DNA from: Brevibacillus_D fluminis_A | GTDB taxonomy: Bacteria; Bacillota; Bacilli; Brevibacillales; Brevibacillaceae | Assembly (NCBI RefSeq): GCF_052072235.1 | Contig: NZ_CM125436.1 | Location: 2,970,001 to 3,034,000 of the forward strand | Direction of reading: 5' to 3' | DNA length: 64,000 bases | Part shown: positions 41,276-50,206 of the stretch, in pieces | Position numbering within the stretch: position 1 is the stretch's first letter | Layout of the letters: each line of letters begins with the position of its first letter | Made by a program: the position numbers and the translations under genes | The notes under the pieces: model-generated | Seen by the model: the letters and a program-made list of their open reading frames with translations, nothing else | Database searches by the model: none | Told to the model about the DNA's origin: nothing

Positions 41276-42205
41276 TTATTCGCCATCGAATTCCTTGCGC
41301 ACCGCCTCCCCCGCTGGCGTCACCCGATACTGCCCGCGGCCAGCCGGATTTTTTTCAAGCAAGCCTTTCTTGATCAACGCCTTCAAGATCGGACTGACGA
41401 ACAACGAACCTGATCGATCCGCCCAATCGCGCGTCACACCGGGCAGCTGTCTGGCAATCTGTGTCGGTGTCTGCCACTGACCCGCGCTCAAAGCGAGCAA
41501 GACGCGCAGCTGCCTGTCGCTTAGGCGGATCGGGTTTTGGGCTGGATCATTCGTGTCCGGTGCCTGACTGCGGTAGCGAAAGTGCAGCTTCCCCGCCTCT
41601 TTTTTCATCTCGCACCAGCTGCGCTCGAAGGTTTGCAGCGCTTTGGCGAGAGACGCGCGCGGCGCGGCATAATGTGTCTCGCAATAATCGAGAATTTCGC
41701 TGATACGGCACCAGCCGCCTTTTCGCTTGAGGAACAGCTGGACATTGTTCATCGTGATCCGGTACGGCGTGACATAGCCCCCGCCCCGCTGGCCCCCTTT
41801 CACATCGGCCGCCAAATGATGGTGCGTCAGCGCCTCCTTCAAATGAGGCAGCGTTCTGCGCATGAACCGTGCATGTTTATCAGCCCAGATCGTTCCATAT
41901 TTACTAAAGGTAAGCACGCCGATGCCGTAATCAGCCAGCACCATGCTGACGAATTTTTTGTATGCTTTCGGTTTATGCGGAATCGCGATCCATATGTAAT
42001 TGGCATAGCCGCGCCAGCGCAGCGCCTGGTCAATCAGATCGAGCGTAAGCGATTGCTTCATCTCCACGACGCCCACCACCGCGCCGCTTTTTGCCACGAT
42101 GTCCGCACGTCCTCCCGCCCGATTGCACTCCACCTCCGGGTATACGGTGAATCCTCGTTCCTCGAGCCATTTTTTCACCGGCTCGTACATATCCGCTTCT
42201 TTCAA
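41276..42205 (-). CDS. PD-(D/E)XK nuclease-like protein with winged-helix C-terminus
   Basis: A 309-residue protein. The N-terminal 130 residues match the PD-(D/E)XK core: helix VKKWLEERGFTVYPEVE, Asp35 (GGRADIV), Glu48-X-Lys50 (VVEMKQS) and a helix with LIDQALRWRGYANYIWIA. The C-terminal part has winged-helix pieces (LSDRQLRVLLALSAGQWQ; FVSPILKALIKKGLLEKN). Possibly DUF2161-related. No methylase, helicase or mobile gene adjoins it. TTG start at 42205 after GGGAG; the ATG at 42190 is an alternative. Nuclease activity is inferred from the motif. Confidence 0.72.
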   Translation of the reverse strand: MKEADMYEPVKKWLEERGFTVYPEVECNRAGGRADIVAKSGAVVGVVEMKQSLTLDLIDQALRWRGYANYIWIAIPHKPKAYKKFVSMVLADYGIGVLTFSKYGTIWADKHARFMRRTLPHLKEALTHHHLAADVKGGQRGGGYVTPYRITMNNVQLFLKRKGGWCRISEILDYCETHYAAPRASLAKALQTFERSWCEMKKEAGKLHFRYRSQAPDTNDPAQNPIRLSDRQLRVLLALSAGQWQTPTQIARQLPGVTRDWADRSGSLFVSPILKALIKKGLLEKNPAGRGQYRVTPAGEAVRKEFDGE

Positions 42206-42239
42206 TGCTCTCCCTCATTTGCTTCGTTCGTATGGATGA

Positions 42240-42725
42240 TCATGCCATTCCTTGCCATTCCTCCAGTGAAGGTCCGTACACCCCAGGAACCTTTAGACCC
42301 GCTTGCCGCATGAGAACGGTCATTTGGCCACGATGGTGAATGAGGTGACAATGCAAAATAAAGAGCGTAAGCCCGTTTGGCCATTGTTCCCCATGTATCG
42401 GCTTTACTTCTCGTAATGAGTCATCTGTCCATTGCTCTTTTAATGCGGCGATCATCGCTCCGCTTGACTGAAGAAAGCTATTTGCGATTTCCTTTGCCGA
42501 AGAAGGAACCGGACTCCCTTGCCCCGCTGCATCAAATGTCAGTCCGGTCTTTGACATCAGTTCATGCAAAGAAGTAACGATATGCCAAGCCAGTTCCCCC
42601 AGTGTCCGGTGACCTTGAGCGACTTCTTGATGCAACGAGACATCGGTCAGCGCTTCCAGGACTTTCCTTGTGGAATTTGCTTCATGGTTCCACATGTTTA
42701 CAAATTCTTCGATCGTACGATACAT
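42240..42725 (-). CDS. DinB family protein
   Basis: A 161-residue four-helix bundle of the DinB/YfiT superfamily, many of which are metal-dependent thiol (bacillithiol) transferases. The three-histidine site is visible: His48 (ELAWHIV) and HCHLIHHRGQM near 124-134. GGGAGG precedes the ATG. Substrate unknown; a detoxifying S-transferase role is a fair guess. Confidence 0.88.
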   Translation of the reverse strand: MYRTIEEFVNMWNHEANSTRKVLEALTDVSLHQEVAQGHRTLGELAWHIVTSLHELMSKTGLTFDAAGQGSPVPSSAKEIANSFLQSSGAMIAALKEQWTDDSLREVKPIHGEQWPNGLTLFILHCHLIHHRGQMTVLMRQAGLKVPGVYGPSLEEWQGMA

Positions 42726-42852
42726 TTTTCAAAACCTCCCATTTCATCGTTTCGAACATGCCCTGCTTGTTCTTGCCTTTGTTGTTTTCAATGGCCTAAG
42801 GCTATTATAGTAAAAATTCTCCGATCGCATTTCTTCTGCATTGCGATTATGT

Positions 42853-42902
42853 AAAAAAAGCCGCGTTTCCTCCGGCAGTTCGGATGAAAACGCGGCTTTT
42901 TT
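42853..42902. terminator. Terminator after the secreted-protein gene
   Basis: AAAAAAAGCCGCGTTT and AAAACGCGGCTTTTTT around a 20-nt loop; T run on both strands. Confidence 0.8.
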
Positions 42903-42905
42903 CGA

Positions 42906-43610
42906 CTATTCCTTCAACGTAATGTTCGTCGGCAGCATGAACAGGCTGTAATAGACACCTTGCAGACGCGCAAACTCTCTCGTCTCGTGCGTAATGCGAT
43001 GTCCCCCTTGACCTGGTGCAACGGTATCCCACGTCACTTCTTGCTGAAGCGGGAAATTGGTGGCGGGATCGACGTACAGCGTGCTGGTGACAACCCCGTT
43101 GGCAATCGTCTTGCTCGCTGTTTTTTTGCGGGATTTCTTCCCGTCCGGCAAGACAAAGATCTCACCCGTGTCTTTCCACGTAAATTCCGCCGCAAGCTGC
43201 TCGATGTACGATTGTTTCAGCGCATTTTGGTTTACCTGCGCGACTTTCGGATCGAAATTTTCGACTTTCCCGAATGTCCGGACGACATTGATGCTCGGGT
43301 ATTTGATTGTCACCTGACGTTTTCCGCCGCCGAGCAGATAGTGGCTTTGCCCGATTTTGCCGTCGATCTGATACGTATCGGTGCGCCCGAACAGATTGGT
43401 GCGGTCGTGCCAAATCTCCTCGTACAACCGGTTGGAACGCGTGATTTTGATGTATTCCATCTCTGGGTTTTGCTCAGCATGCAGCTGCGCGTCGGTTTGG
43501 GTATTGATGGCCTTCGCCAGAGCATAGTCGCTTTGGCCAGCAGCATGGGCGGTTACAGAAAGCGACAGGACGGATAATGCGATTGCTCCTGTCATGAAAA
43601 TCTTTTTCAT
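42906..43610 (-). CDS. Secreted protein of unknown function
   Basis: A 234-residue protein with a signal peptide (MKKIFMTGAIALSVL, cleavage after AHA near 23). The mature part is beta-rich (MEYIKITRSNRLYEEIW, HYLLGGGKRQVTIKYP, TSTLYVDPATNFPLQQEVTW), reminiscent of LolA/LppX-like sheets that bind hydrophobic ligands, but I cannot assign a family. Single gene with own terminator. Confidence 0.7.
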   Translation of the reverse strand: MKKIFMTGAIALSVLSLSVTAHAAGQSDYALAKAINTQTDAQLHAEQNPEMEYIKITRSNRLYEEIWHDRTNLFGRTDTYQIDGKIGQSHYLLGGGKRQVTIKYPSINVVRTFGKVENFDPKVAQVNQNALKQSYIEQLAAEFTWKDTGEIFVLPDGKKSRKKTASKTIANGVVTSTLYVDPATNFPLQQEVTWDTVAPGQGGHRITHETREFARLQGVYYSLFMLPTNITLKE

Positions 43611-43760
43611 CGTGTCTCCAGCTCCTTCTTGTTGTCATGACTTTCACACCACCTATCGTATGCTAGTTTTTTCCCAAATCAAATTATAAAAATAATTCGA
43701 CTTCAAATTGCATCCTATATCAGTTAAAAAATGGATGGGTAATCCGCCGTCAGCCAAAGC

Positions 43761-43787
43761 AAAAGCCACCCCTTCGGATGGCTTTTT
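43761..43787 (-). terminator. Terminator after the DeoR gene
   Basis: AAAAGCCA and TGGCTTTT stem with inner CC/GG pairs; short T run on the minus strand. Confidence 0.6.
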
Positions 43788-43795
43788 GAGTCGCT

Positions 43796-44557
43796 TTACT
43801 CTGCGATCGTGACCTTGATTGACCGTTCCTCCAACTTTTGCAAATACCCTGGCTCCAGCCGATCGTCCGTGATGATTTCATCCACCTGATCCAGATTGGC
43901 GAAAAAGGTAAAGGCTTGCGTGCCAAATTTGCTCGCGTCGGCCAGCAGGTACACGCTATCGGAAATGCTGATCATTTTTTTCTTGACCAGCGCCTGCATT
44001 TCATTGGATTCGCTGATTCCGCGTTCCAGGTGAATTCCTTTGCAGGAGAAAAACACTTTGTCGACATGGTAATGATCCAGCGTGCGCTCGGCCCGCTGCC
44101 CGACGAAAGAGAGCGAACGCGGTGCCAGCACGCCGCCGGTGGAGATGACTTCCACACGCTCTTTCGTGGCAAGCTCCATCGCCACCTTGATCGAATTGGT
44201 CAACACGGTCAGCGGAATGTCAGGCAAGATGGAAGCCATGTACCAGGCGGTCGTGCTCGCATCCAGAATGATGCGGTCATTTGGCTCGATATGGGCAATC
44301 GCGCGTTGGGCGATGCGCTTCTTTTCCTCGATCGCCGTAATTTCCCGTTCCAGGTACGGGATCTCCGGCTGCTGATCCATGACGCTGACCGCTCCCCCGT
44401 GGCTTCGCATCAGGCGTCCGGCTTGTTCTAACCGGTCCAGATCGCGCCGGATCGTTTCCTCTGTCACTTGACAGATTTCGCTCAGCTCCGATACGCGAAT
44501 ACTGCCCCGTTCATTTACCAGCCGAATGATTTTTTCATGGCGTTCTGCAACAAGCAT
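43796..44557 (-). CDS. DeoR family transcriptional regulator
   Basis: A 253-residue sugar-responsive repressor: N-terminal HTH (RHEKIIRLVNERGSIRVSEL, EETIRRDLDRLEQ) and C-terminal sugar-phosphate isomerase-like sensor domain (ILDASTTAWYMA, STGGVLAPRSLSFVG, DKVFFSCKGI). AGAGGATGACC precedes the ATG at 44557; an ATG two codons earlier is too close. Lies 125 nt after the isomerase gene, same strand; probably controls sugar use together with the AraC protein. Confidence 0.9.
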   Translation of the reverse strand: MLVAERHEKIIRLVNERGSIRVSELSEICQVTEETIRRDLDRLEQAGRLMRSHGGAVSVMDQQPEIPYLEREITAIEEKKRIAQRAIAHIEPNDRIILDASTTAWYMASILPDIPLTVLTNSIKVAMELATKERVEVISTGGVLAPRSLSFVGQRAERTLDHYHVDKVFFSCKGIHLERGISESNEMQALVKKKMISISDSVYLLADASKFGTQAFTFFANLDQVDEIITDDRLEPGYLQKLEERSIKVTIAE

Positions 44558-44682
44558 GGTCATCCTCTTTTCATATTTCCGATAGTTCGCTCAAACAAAA
44601 ACGAATCTCGTTTCGCTCCCTTTATTTTACTTGGAAAACCCGGCTACGCCAAGCTTTTTGGCTGAAGCTGCGGTTGCACGGT

Positions 44683-46185
44683 TTACAGGATGACATGACG
44701 CACGTGCATCAGGTCGCCAACCTTCTGGAACAGTGACGCTTGATGACCGACCGCCATGGCGCAATGGTGTGTCGGCGCTTCGTGAAACCATTGCGCCAAA
44801 TAGTCATCCGGATGCTGGCGGAATTTGACCGGTGTTTGCGTATTTCCGATTTTCATGATCGGGCCTGTGGTTGACTCGCCTTCGCTGATGATCAGCTTGA
44901 GCTGGCCGTCGCCCGTCTGGGTCACATTCAGCGTCGTAATGGGACCGGTGCGAACTTTGGCTTCCACCGAGACACCTGTCCCCTGTTTGCCGTGATACAG
45001 CCCCATCCCGCGCAAAATCGGCTTGCCGTCCGCAATCGCCTGATGAAACGGCCCGTCGTGCCCAAGCAAAATCGTCCCGTCTTCATAGTCAACGACGACA
45101 ATTTCCGAAAAGCTTCCGCCGGTACCCAAAATGTCGCAAATCTTCATCGCAACCGCTGTTTTCAAATCACCTTCGCCGGAGCATGGAATCCCCCGTGAGG
45201 TGAGCAGCGAATGGCCGACGATGAACCCGCCCTGCAGTTTTTCGTACGCATTGCCGGACGCGCCGTGGTAGTAGTACGCGAGCGCATCGAGATCGTAGGC
45301 TCTGACCAGCTTTTCCTGGGCGGCTGCCACTCGGCAAGACCATTCCATCTGTTCTTCGGTCGGTTTTTTGGCGATCGGATCGGAGGGCGAGTCGCCGCTG
45401 ATTGCAAACAGCGCATGAATCTCTTCACGCTTTTGACGAATGTCCGCCTCGGTCACTTCTTTGACGAACAATTCCAAATCGCACATCTCCAGCACCTCTA
45501 CATGCAGGCCGGTCTGCGCCTGGATCATCGTGAAATCGCTGTACATATCCAGCATCCCGCTGTACGTGTTGCCGAGGAACCCAAAACGGCTGTGCTTCAA
45601 CGTTCGCGGTACGGAAGCGGCGCGAATCCATTCCGCGATCGTTTTCCAGGCGCGGATCGCTTCCGGCCGGTGCTTCGTGTTCTCATTCGTCAAGGAGAAC
45701 GCCGGTGTCTCCTCCATGCCCAAAAGCCCGTTCACGACGCGAAACGGAATGTGCGCGCGGTTGAACACGTTCGCGATCTCCGGCACCGGACAGGCGCCGC
45801 AATGGGCAAGCCATTCGCCAGTCGTCGTTTGGTCATAGTTGATCCGCGCGGTCGGCTGAAGGTTCAGCACCACGACCGGCGCCTTGCACAACTGATGTAC
45901 AGGCAACACGGTGGAACTCGTCGCATACGTGCCGGAATGGCAAAAAACCAGATCGACATGGCGTTCGTTGAACCATTCGCCCGCCTTCCTCCCTTCCGCC
46001 TCCGTATCAACCAGGCCGTAAAAAAAGACATCCCCATGCACAGCCATCTGTTCGCGCAAAAAATTGCCGTACGCAAGCAGGCGTTCGCGCAGCCCCGGGA
46101 ACTGGCTCCAATACGCTTGCAATCCGATGGTGTAAAGACCAATCCGCGCTCGTTTCGCCGGCTTGATCGGACTCAAATCGATCAT
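44683..46185 (-). CDS. L-fucose/L-arabinose isomerase family protein
   Basis: A 500-residue aldose-ketose isomerase of the FucI/AraA superfamily, manganese dependent. Opening IGLYTIGLQAYWSQFPGL and long N-terminal domain are AraA/FucI-like; later IPCSGEGDLKTAVAMKICD carries an expected metal/catalytic Glu and the C-terminal region has HHCAMAVGH. No kinase or aldolase gene adjoins it, so the pathway is incomplete here. A perfect cre match at 46229-46243 sits just upstream. The precise sugar is not decidable. Confidence 0.82.
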   Translation of the reverse strand: MIDLSPIKPAKRARIGLYTIGLQAYWSQFPGLRERLLAYGNFLREQMAVHGDVFFYGLVDTEAEGRKAGEWFNERHVDLVFCHSGTYATSSTVLPVHQLCKAPVVVLNLQPTARINYDQTTTGEWLAHCGACPVPEIANVFNRAHIPFRVVNGLLGMEETPAFSLTNENTKHRPEAIRAWKTIAEWIRAASVPRTLKHSRFGFLGNTYSGMLDMYSDFTMIQAQTGLHVEVLEMCDLELFVKEVTEADIRQKREEIHALFAISGDSPSDPIAKKPTEEQMEWSCRVAAAQEKLVRAYDLDALAYYYHGASGNAYEKLQGGFIVGHSLLTSRGIPCSGEGDLKTAVAMKICDILGTGGSFSEIVVVDYEDGTILLGHDGPFHQAIADGKPILRGMGLYHGKQGTGVSVEAKVRTGPITTLNVTQTGDGQLKLIISEGESTTGPIMKIGNTQTPVKFRQHPDDYLAQWFHEAPTHHCAMAVGHQASLFQKVGDLMHVRHVIL

Positions 46186-46228
46186 GCTCCCTCACCTCTT
46201 CAACAAAATCAAAACTTTATGAATCCAT

Positions 46229-46243
46229 TGTATTCGTTTACAA
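46229..46243 (-). promoter_or_regulatory. cre (CcpA) site in the isomerase/AraC divergent region
   Basis: Minus strand TTGTAAACGAATACA fits the cre consensus WTGNAANCGNWWNCA at every defined position, 44 bp upstream of the isomerase start. Predicts glucose repression. Confidence 0.7.
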
Positions 46244-46304
46244 TCGTACTTACATCCCACCATCTTGTTCATTCATAACAGTATCTTGCAAAAGAGGTGA
46301 CACC

Positions 46305-47183
46305 ATGTCGTCCTATCGGGAGAAAGCCTCTCACGATTGGTCGGACGATTCCATCCGGCTGATCGCGACGCCAAGCGTCACGGCCAAATCGACGTTTTTT
46401 TATGTGCAGGAGGTCGGCCATTTCCGGACGCGTCCGTCCTATTTCACCGAGCGCACCCATCTGCCATCCTATCTGATCGTCTTCACCATCTCAGGTGTGG
46501 GCTATTTGAAGTACGGCAACAAGACGTACACGCTGCAGCCCAATCAAGCTTTTTTCATCGACTGCATGGAATACCAGCATTATGCGACAGATCGCCGTCA
46601 CCTGTGGGAGTTTGCCTGGGTGCATTTTTCGGGGAATGCGAGCCGGGGCTATTATGAGCAATTTCGCAAGCAAGGTTCTCCGGTTGTCGCGCTCGATCCG
46701 CGATCGGCGGTTCCCGGGATCATTCGCCAGCTGATCGATGTCCACCGCCATGCGACATTGCGCACCGAGCTGGTCAGCTCCAAGCTGCTGACCGACTTGA
46801 TCACCGAGCTGTTGCTCGCGTCGAATGAACATGGCGCTTACGGCACATCGATGCCCGCTTACCTGACTGCCATCGTGCACGACATGGACAAACGGTTCCA
46901 CGAGCGCCTTTCGCTCGACGACCTGGCAGCCCGCCATGCGATCAGCAAATTTCACCTCGTCCGCGCTTTTCGCAAATATATCGGAACAACGCCAAACGAG
47001 TACGTGATTCACAAGCGAATTACGTATGCCAAGGAGCTGTTGACCTTCACGGATCTGTCGGTTGCGGCCATCGCTGCCAAAGTGGGCGTCGATAACGTCA
47101 GCCATTTCATCAACCTGTTCAAGCAGCGCGTTGAGCTGACTCCGCTCGCCTTCCGCCAAAAATGGCAGCAGCCGCCCGGGTGA
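46305..47183 (+). CDS. AraC family transcriptional regulator (AraC_binding domain)
   Basis: A 292-residue activator-type protein: N-terminal cupin sugar-binding domain (HLPSYLIVFTISGVGYLKYG, LQPNQAFFIDCMEYQHY) and C-terminal double HTH (LSLDDLAARHAISKFHLVRAF, VAAIAAKVGVDNVSHFINLF). Divergent from the isomerase gene across 119 bp, which points to that gene as target. Sugar ligand probably the isomerase substrate. Confidence 0.9.
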   Translation: MSSYREKASHDWSDDSIRLIATPSVTAKSTFFYVQEVGHFRTRPSYFTERTHLPSYLIVFTISGVGYLKYGNKTYTLQPNQAFFIDCMEYQHYATDRRHLWEFAWVHFSGNASRGYYEQFRKQGSPVVALDPRSAVPGIIRQLIDVHRHATLRTELVSSKLLTDLITELLLASNEHGAYGTSMPAYLTAIVHDMDKRFHERLSLDDLAARHAISKFHLVRAFRKYIGTTPNEYVIHKRITYAKELLTFTDLSVAAIAAKVGVDNVSHFINLFKQRVELTPLAFRQKWQQPPG

Positions 47184-47310
47184 AGACGGACCATGACGAG
47201 AAAAACGGTCTGAGAGCGTTTGCTGCCTCCTCACGCTACGAACGGAATGGTTCACTTTTTCTGAGGAGCAAAAATGGGGTTCTATTGCCGAAAAACAGCC
47301 GAATGCAGCT

Positions 47311-47339
47311 TTGAGCCATTTTCGGAAACTTGTTATACT
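47311..47339 (+). promoter_or_regulatory. Sigma-A promoter of the CNNM/CorC gene
   Basis: TTGAGC (47311-47316), 17 bp, TATACT (47334-47339). CCGAAAA/TTTTCGG arms (47288 and 47319 region) form an inverted repeat around the -35 box. Confidence 0.7.
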
Positions 47340-47393
47340 GATGAAAGATCAACTTTGTAAAAAAAATGCATGTGAAAGGATCGATCGTCTACT

Positions 47394-48749
47394 TTGGACA
47401 GTATACCGATATTTCTCAATCTGCTGCTTGTCGCTTTTCTCGTGATTCTCAACGGTTTTTTCGTAGCTGCTGAGTTCGCGCTTGTAAAAGTGAGGCACAC
47501 CCGTTTGGCCCAACTTGTCAACGAAGGGAACTCCCGCGCCGTCTATGCGCAAAAGGTCACGCAGAAGCTCGATGGTTACCTTTCCGCTTGCCAGGTTGGC
47601 ATTACGCTCGCATCACTTGGTTTAGGTTGGGTCGGGGAACCGGCCATCGCCCATATGATCGTCGAGCCGTTGTTGGGCAACTTCCACTTGCCTGATTACA
47701 TTATTTCCACCATTTCGTTTGGTGTCGCTTTCGCGGTGATCACGTTCTTGCACATCGTCTTGGGTGAGCTTGCACCGAAATCACTCGCAATTCAAAAAGC
47801 GGAAGGGACGTCTTTGTGGGTCGCCATGCCGTTGATCGCCTTCTACAAGCTGTTTTATCCGGCGATCTGGTTTTTGAACGGGACCGCAAACCGTCTGCTC
47901 AAGCTGATTGGCTTGGAGCCCGTGTCTGAACACGAAGCTGCGCATACCGAGGAAGAAATTCGCCTCCTCGTCAACCAGAGCCATGAAAGCGGACATATCG
48001 ACCAGACTGAAAAAACGCTCGTGGATAATGTGTTCGAATTTTCCGAAACTGTAGCGCGGGAGATCATGATCCCCCGCATCGATATGATTTGCTTGTTTGC
48101 TACCGATTCGTTTAAGGAGAACCTGGATACCATCAAGTCTTGCCGCCACTCCCGCTTTCCGGTTGCTGCGGAAGACAAAGACAACATCGTCGGATTCGTC
48201 CATGCGTCAGACTTTTACCTTGCAGCCTTAAGCAAAAAGGAAGTTCTGATCGAAAACTTGCTCCGCCCTGTTTTGACGGTGCCGGAGTCGATGGAAATAA
48301 GCCAGGTATTGCGGAAGCTGCAAAAACACCGTTCCCAAATCGCCATCGTGATCGACGAATACGGCGGAACCGCGGGTATGGTGACGATGGAAGACATTTT
48401 GGAAGAGATCGTTGGCGATATTCAGGACGAATTCGATCTCAATGTCCGCCCTGAAATCGAAAAGACCGAGAAAGGCTTGTCCGTTGCAGGCAAAGTGCTC
48501 CTGGATGATCTCGATGACCATTTGCCGTTCGAGCTTGAATCGGAGGATGTCGATACGATCGGCGGCTGGGTTTACAGCCAGCTGAATGAAGGGATCGCCG
48601 TCGGCAAATCGATCGCCTTTGAGGACCATCTGTTCACCATCACGGAAATGGATGCGCACCGTATCACACGCGTCGCCATCACAAAGCAGGTGCCTGCCGA
48701 ATGGAAACAGGAAGCCGCACCGCAAGAGCGAGAAGGCGCGCTCGTCTAA
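47394..48749 (+). CDS. CNNM/CorC (HlyC) family transmembrane protein
   Basis: A 451-residue protein: DUF21/CNNM membrane domain with 3-4 helices (LNGFFVAAEFALVKVRHTRL, LGLGWVGEPAIAHMIV), two CBS domains (EIMIPRIDMICL; IVIDEYGGTAGMVTMEDIL) and a C-terminal CorC_HlyC domain (DVDTIGGWVYSQL). The family mediates Mg2+ or other divalent cation efflux. Start is TTG, 13 nt after AAAGGA; an imperfect fit but no other start precedes the first helix. Confidence 0.9.
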   Translation: MDSIPIFLNLLLVAFLVILNGFFVAAEFALVKVRHTRLAQLVNEGNSRAVYAQKVTQKLDGYLSACQVGITLASLGLGWVGEPAIAHMIVEPLLGNFHLPDYIISTISFGVAFAVITFLHIVLGELAPKSLAIQKAEGTSLWVAMPLIAFYKLFYPAIWFLNGTANRLLKLIGLEPVSEHEAAHTEEEIRLLVNQSHESGHIDQTEKTLVDNVFEFSETVAREIMIPRIDMICLFATDSFKENLDTIKSCRHSRFPVAAEDKDNIVGFVHASDFYLAALSKKEVLIENLLRPVLTVPESMEISQVLRKLQKHRSQIAIVIDEYGGTAGMVTMEDILEEIVGDIQDEFDLNVRPEIEKTEKGLSVAGKVLLDDLDDHLPFELESEDVDTIGGWVYSQLNEGIAVGKSIAFEDHLFTITEMDAHRITRVAITKQVPAEWKQEAAPQEREGALV

Positions 48750-48762
48750 CCAACAAAAACAG

Positions 48763-48791
48763 GCTCCGTGCACGTTTGCCGGAGCTTTTTT
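48763..48791 (+). terminator. Terminator after the CNNM/CorC gene
   Basis: GCTCCG, 11-nt loop, CGGAGC, then six T. Confidence 0.75.
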
Positions 48792-48808
48792 CAATCGATC
48801 CTCACTGC

Positions 48809-49081
48809 TTATCGGTGGTCCATCCCGTTTTCCATTCGCCGCGATAATGCCCGCTCGAGAAACCCGCCATTTCCCTCGCCATGGTTGCCGCTTCCGGGTT
48901 CACCCTTTTGCGCGTCAAAATAAGGGGCGGTAGGAGAAGAACTCGCGGTCAGTATGGTGGTATCCGGCTTGTGATGTTGCGCGCAGTTCTCCTGCTCAGC
49001 CTGTTCGATCGCAAGCTCAAGCGCCGCATTGCCTTCCAGTTCCGTTTCAGGTATCTCATTGTGCACGTATGGGCTGGTCAT
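48809..49081 (-). CDS. Small acidic protein of unknown function
   Basis: A 90-residue, acidic, probably disordered protein: MTSPYVHNEIPETELEGNAA, ALELAIEQAEQENCAQHH, and a Gly/Ser/Pro-rich tail (GEPGSGNHGEGNGG). GGAGGG lies 12 nt before the ATG. No family recognised; composition would suit a spore or coat-associated protein but that is a guess. The upstream region carries one copy of the 50-bp motif shared with the ABC operon. Confidence 0.55.
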   Translation of the reverse strand: MTSPYVHNEIPETELEGNAALELAIEQAEQENCAQHHKPDTTILTASSSPTAPYFDAQKGEPGSGNHGEGNGGFLERALSRRMENGMDHR

Positions 49082-49148
49082 CGTATGTAATCCCTCCTAT
49101 GGGTAAGTATCACCCGACGTCTGGCAGAACATGTACGCTGCCGATGTT

Positions 49149-49198
49149 CTCCAGAAATTATAAGCGCGAGCATGTAAAAATTTTTTTACGATAAAAAA
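49149..49198 (-). repeat. 50-bp motif, copy B
   Basis: Ungapped alignment with 53221-53270 gives 39 identities in 50. Begins CTCCAGAAATTATAAGCGC on the plus strand and ends in ACGAT-A(n), abutting the terminator of the 69-residue protein gene. Less palindromic than copy A. Confidence 0.75.
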
Positions 49199-49264
49199 GC
49201 CTGCTCCCCATCATGCGGCATCCTCAAATTGAGCATGCACCGCTTCCGGGGAAAAGGCTTTTTT
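49193..49264. terminator. Terminator after the 69-residue protein gene
   Basis: AAAAAAGCCT and AGGCTTTTTT close a long stem with inner CTCCCC/GGGG and GAGCATGC-type pairings. Confidence 0.65.
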
Positions 49265-49289
49265 CCACGTACGATTCCGTTTGCTGTTT

Positions 49290-49499
49290 CTACGAACCGC
49301 CTGTACGTCTGCGCTGGTTATTCGGCTTTTTCGTTTGTTGGCTTTTCATGACTTGATTCGAAGCCTTCAGGTTTCCTGCTTGTTTTCCGTTTGCTTGCTC
49401 TTGTTTCTTCTGTGCCAGCTTGCGTTTCATCGCTTCTTGCAAGCTGATTTTCCCCGGCTGGGCTGCGGTATCTTTGGTTTCGTTCTGGTTTTCACTCAT
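49290..49499 (-). CDS. Small basic, Gln/Lys-rich protein
   Basis: A 69-residue hydrophilic protein: MSENQNETKDTAAQPGKISL, LQEAMKRKLAQKKQEQANGK and a KPNNQRRRTGGS end. GGAGGAAATGAAG precedes the ATG at 49499. Low complexity, likely unstructured and possibly nucleic-acid binding; similar short proteins occur in spore formers without known role. Confidence 0.6.
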   Translation of the reverse strand: MSENQNETKDTAAQPGKISLQEAMKRKLAQKKQEQANGKQAGNLKASNQVMKSQQTKKPNNQRRRTGGS

Positions 49500-49603
49500 C
49501 TTCATTTCCTCCGTCATTTGCAAACGAATGTTTCGGCATGCCGCGTGTTTTTATTTTACTGGAAATTTGCGTTTTCTGCTAGAGTAACTGCATAAGACGG
49601 CCG

Positions 49604-50206
49604 TTATTTTATCCATCCTTTGCTTTCGGCGATCGCAACGGCATCGATCCTGTTTTTCGCCTCCAGCTTTTGCATGATCTCCGAGATGTAGTTGCGGACC
49701 GTTCCTTGGGACAAAAACAGCAGGCTTGCTATCTCCGCAACACTTTCGCCCTTGGCCAGCAGGCGCAAGATTTCCTGCTCCCGCTCGGTTAGCGGATTGC
49801 TCTCTTCCCACAGGGAAAATGCCAATTCCGGATGAATGACGCGCCCGCCAGCAAAGATTTGGCGCAGCGCCCGGGCCAGGTCCGAGACCGGCGAATCTTT
49901 GAGCAAATAGCCTTGCACGCCGGCTTTCATCGCCCGCTGGAAATAGCCTGCTCGGGCAAAGGTGGTTACGATGACCGTCCGGCACGGAATCCCCTCCGCT
50001 TTGATCGCTTCCGCTACATCCAAACCACTTTTCAGCGGCATCTCAATATCGAGCACACACAAGTCAGGCTGTTTTTGCCGGATGAGCTGCATCGCCTGCT
50101 CGCCGTTCTCCGCTTCCCCCACGATCTCGATGTCATCTTCCAAGGCAAGCAAGGTAGACAAAGCACCGCGCAGCATTCCTTGATCTTCCGCCAGTACGAC
50201 TTTCAT
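49604..50206 (-). CDS. NarL/DesR-like response regulator
   Basis: A 200-residue regulator: receiver domain with AEDQGML, phospho-acceptor Asp in DLCVLDIEMP and Lys in GYLLKDS; LuxR-type HTH (LTEREQEILRLLAKGESVAE, SQGTVRNYISEIMQKL). Start ATG overlaps the kinase stop (ATGA). Last gene of the ABC-permease-kinase-regulator operon and expected to control it. Confidence 0.92.
   Translation of the reverse strand: MKVVLAEDQGMLRGALSTLLALEDDIEIVGEAENGEQAMQLIRQKQPDLCVLDIEMPLKSGLDVAEAIKAEGIPCRTVIVTTFARAGYFQRAMKAGVQGYLLKDSPVSDLARALRQIFAGGRVIHPELAFSLWEESNPLTEREQEILRLLAKGESVAEIASLLFLSQGTVRNYISEIMQKLEAKNRIDAVAIAESKGWIK

Noticed and set aside
45211..46278. 355-codon plus-strand frame opposite the isomerase gene
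   Set aside because: No ribosome site or family resemblance; antisense shadow.
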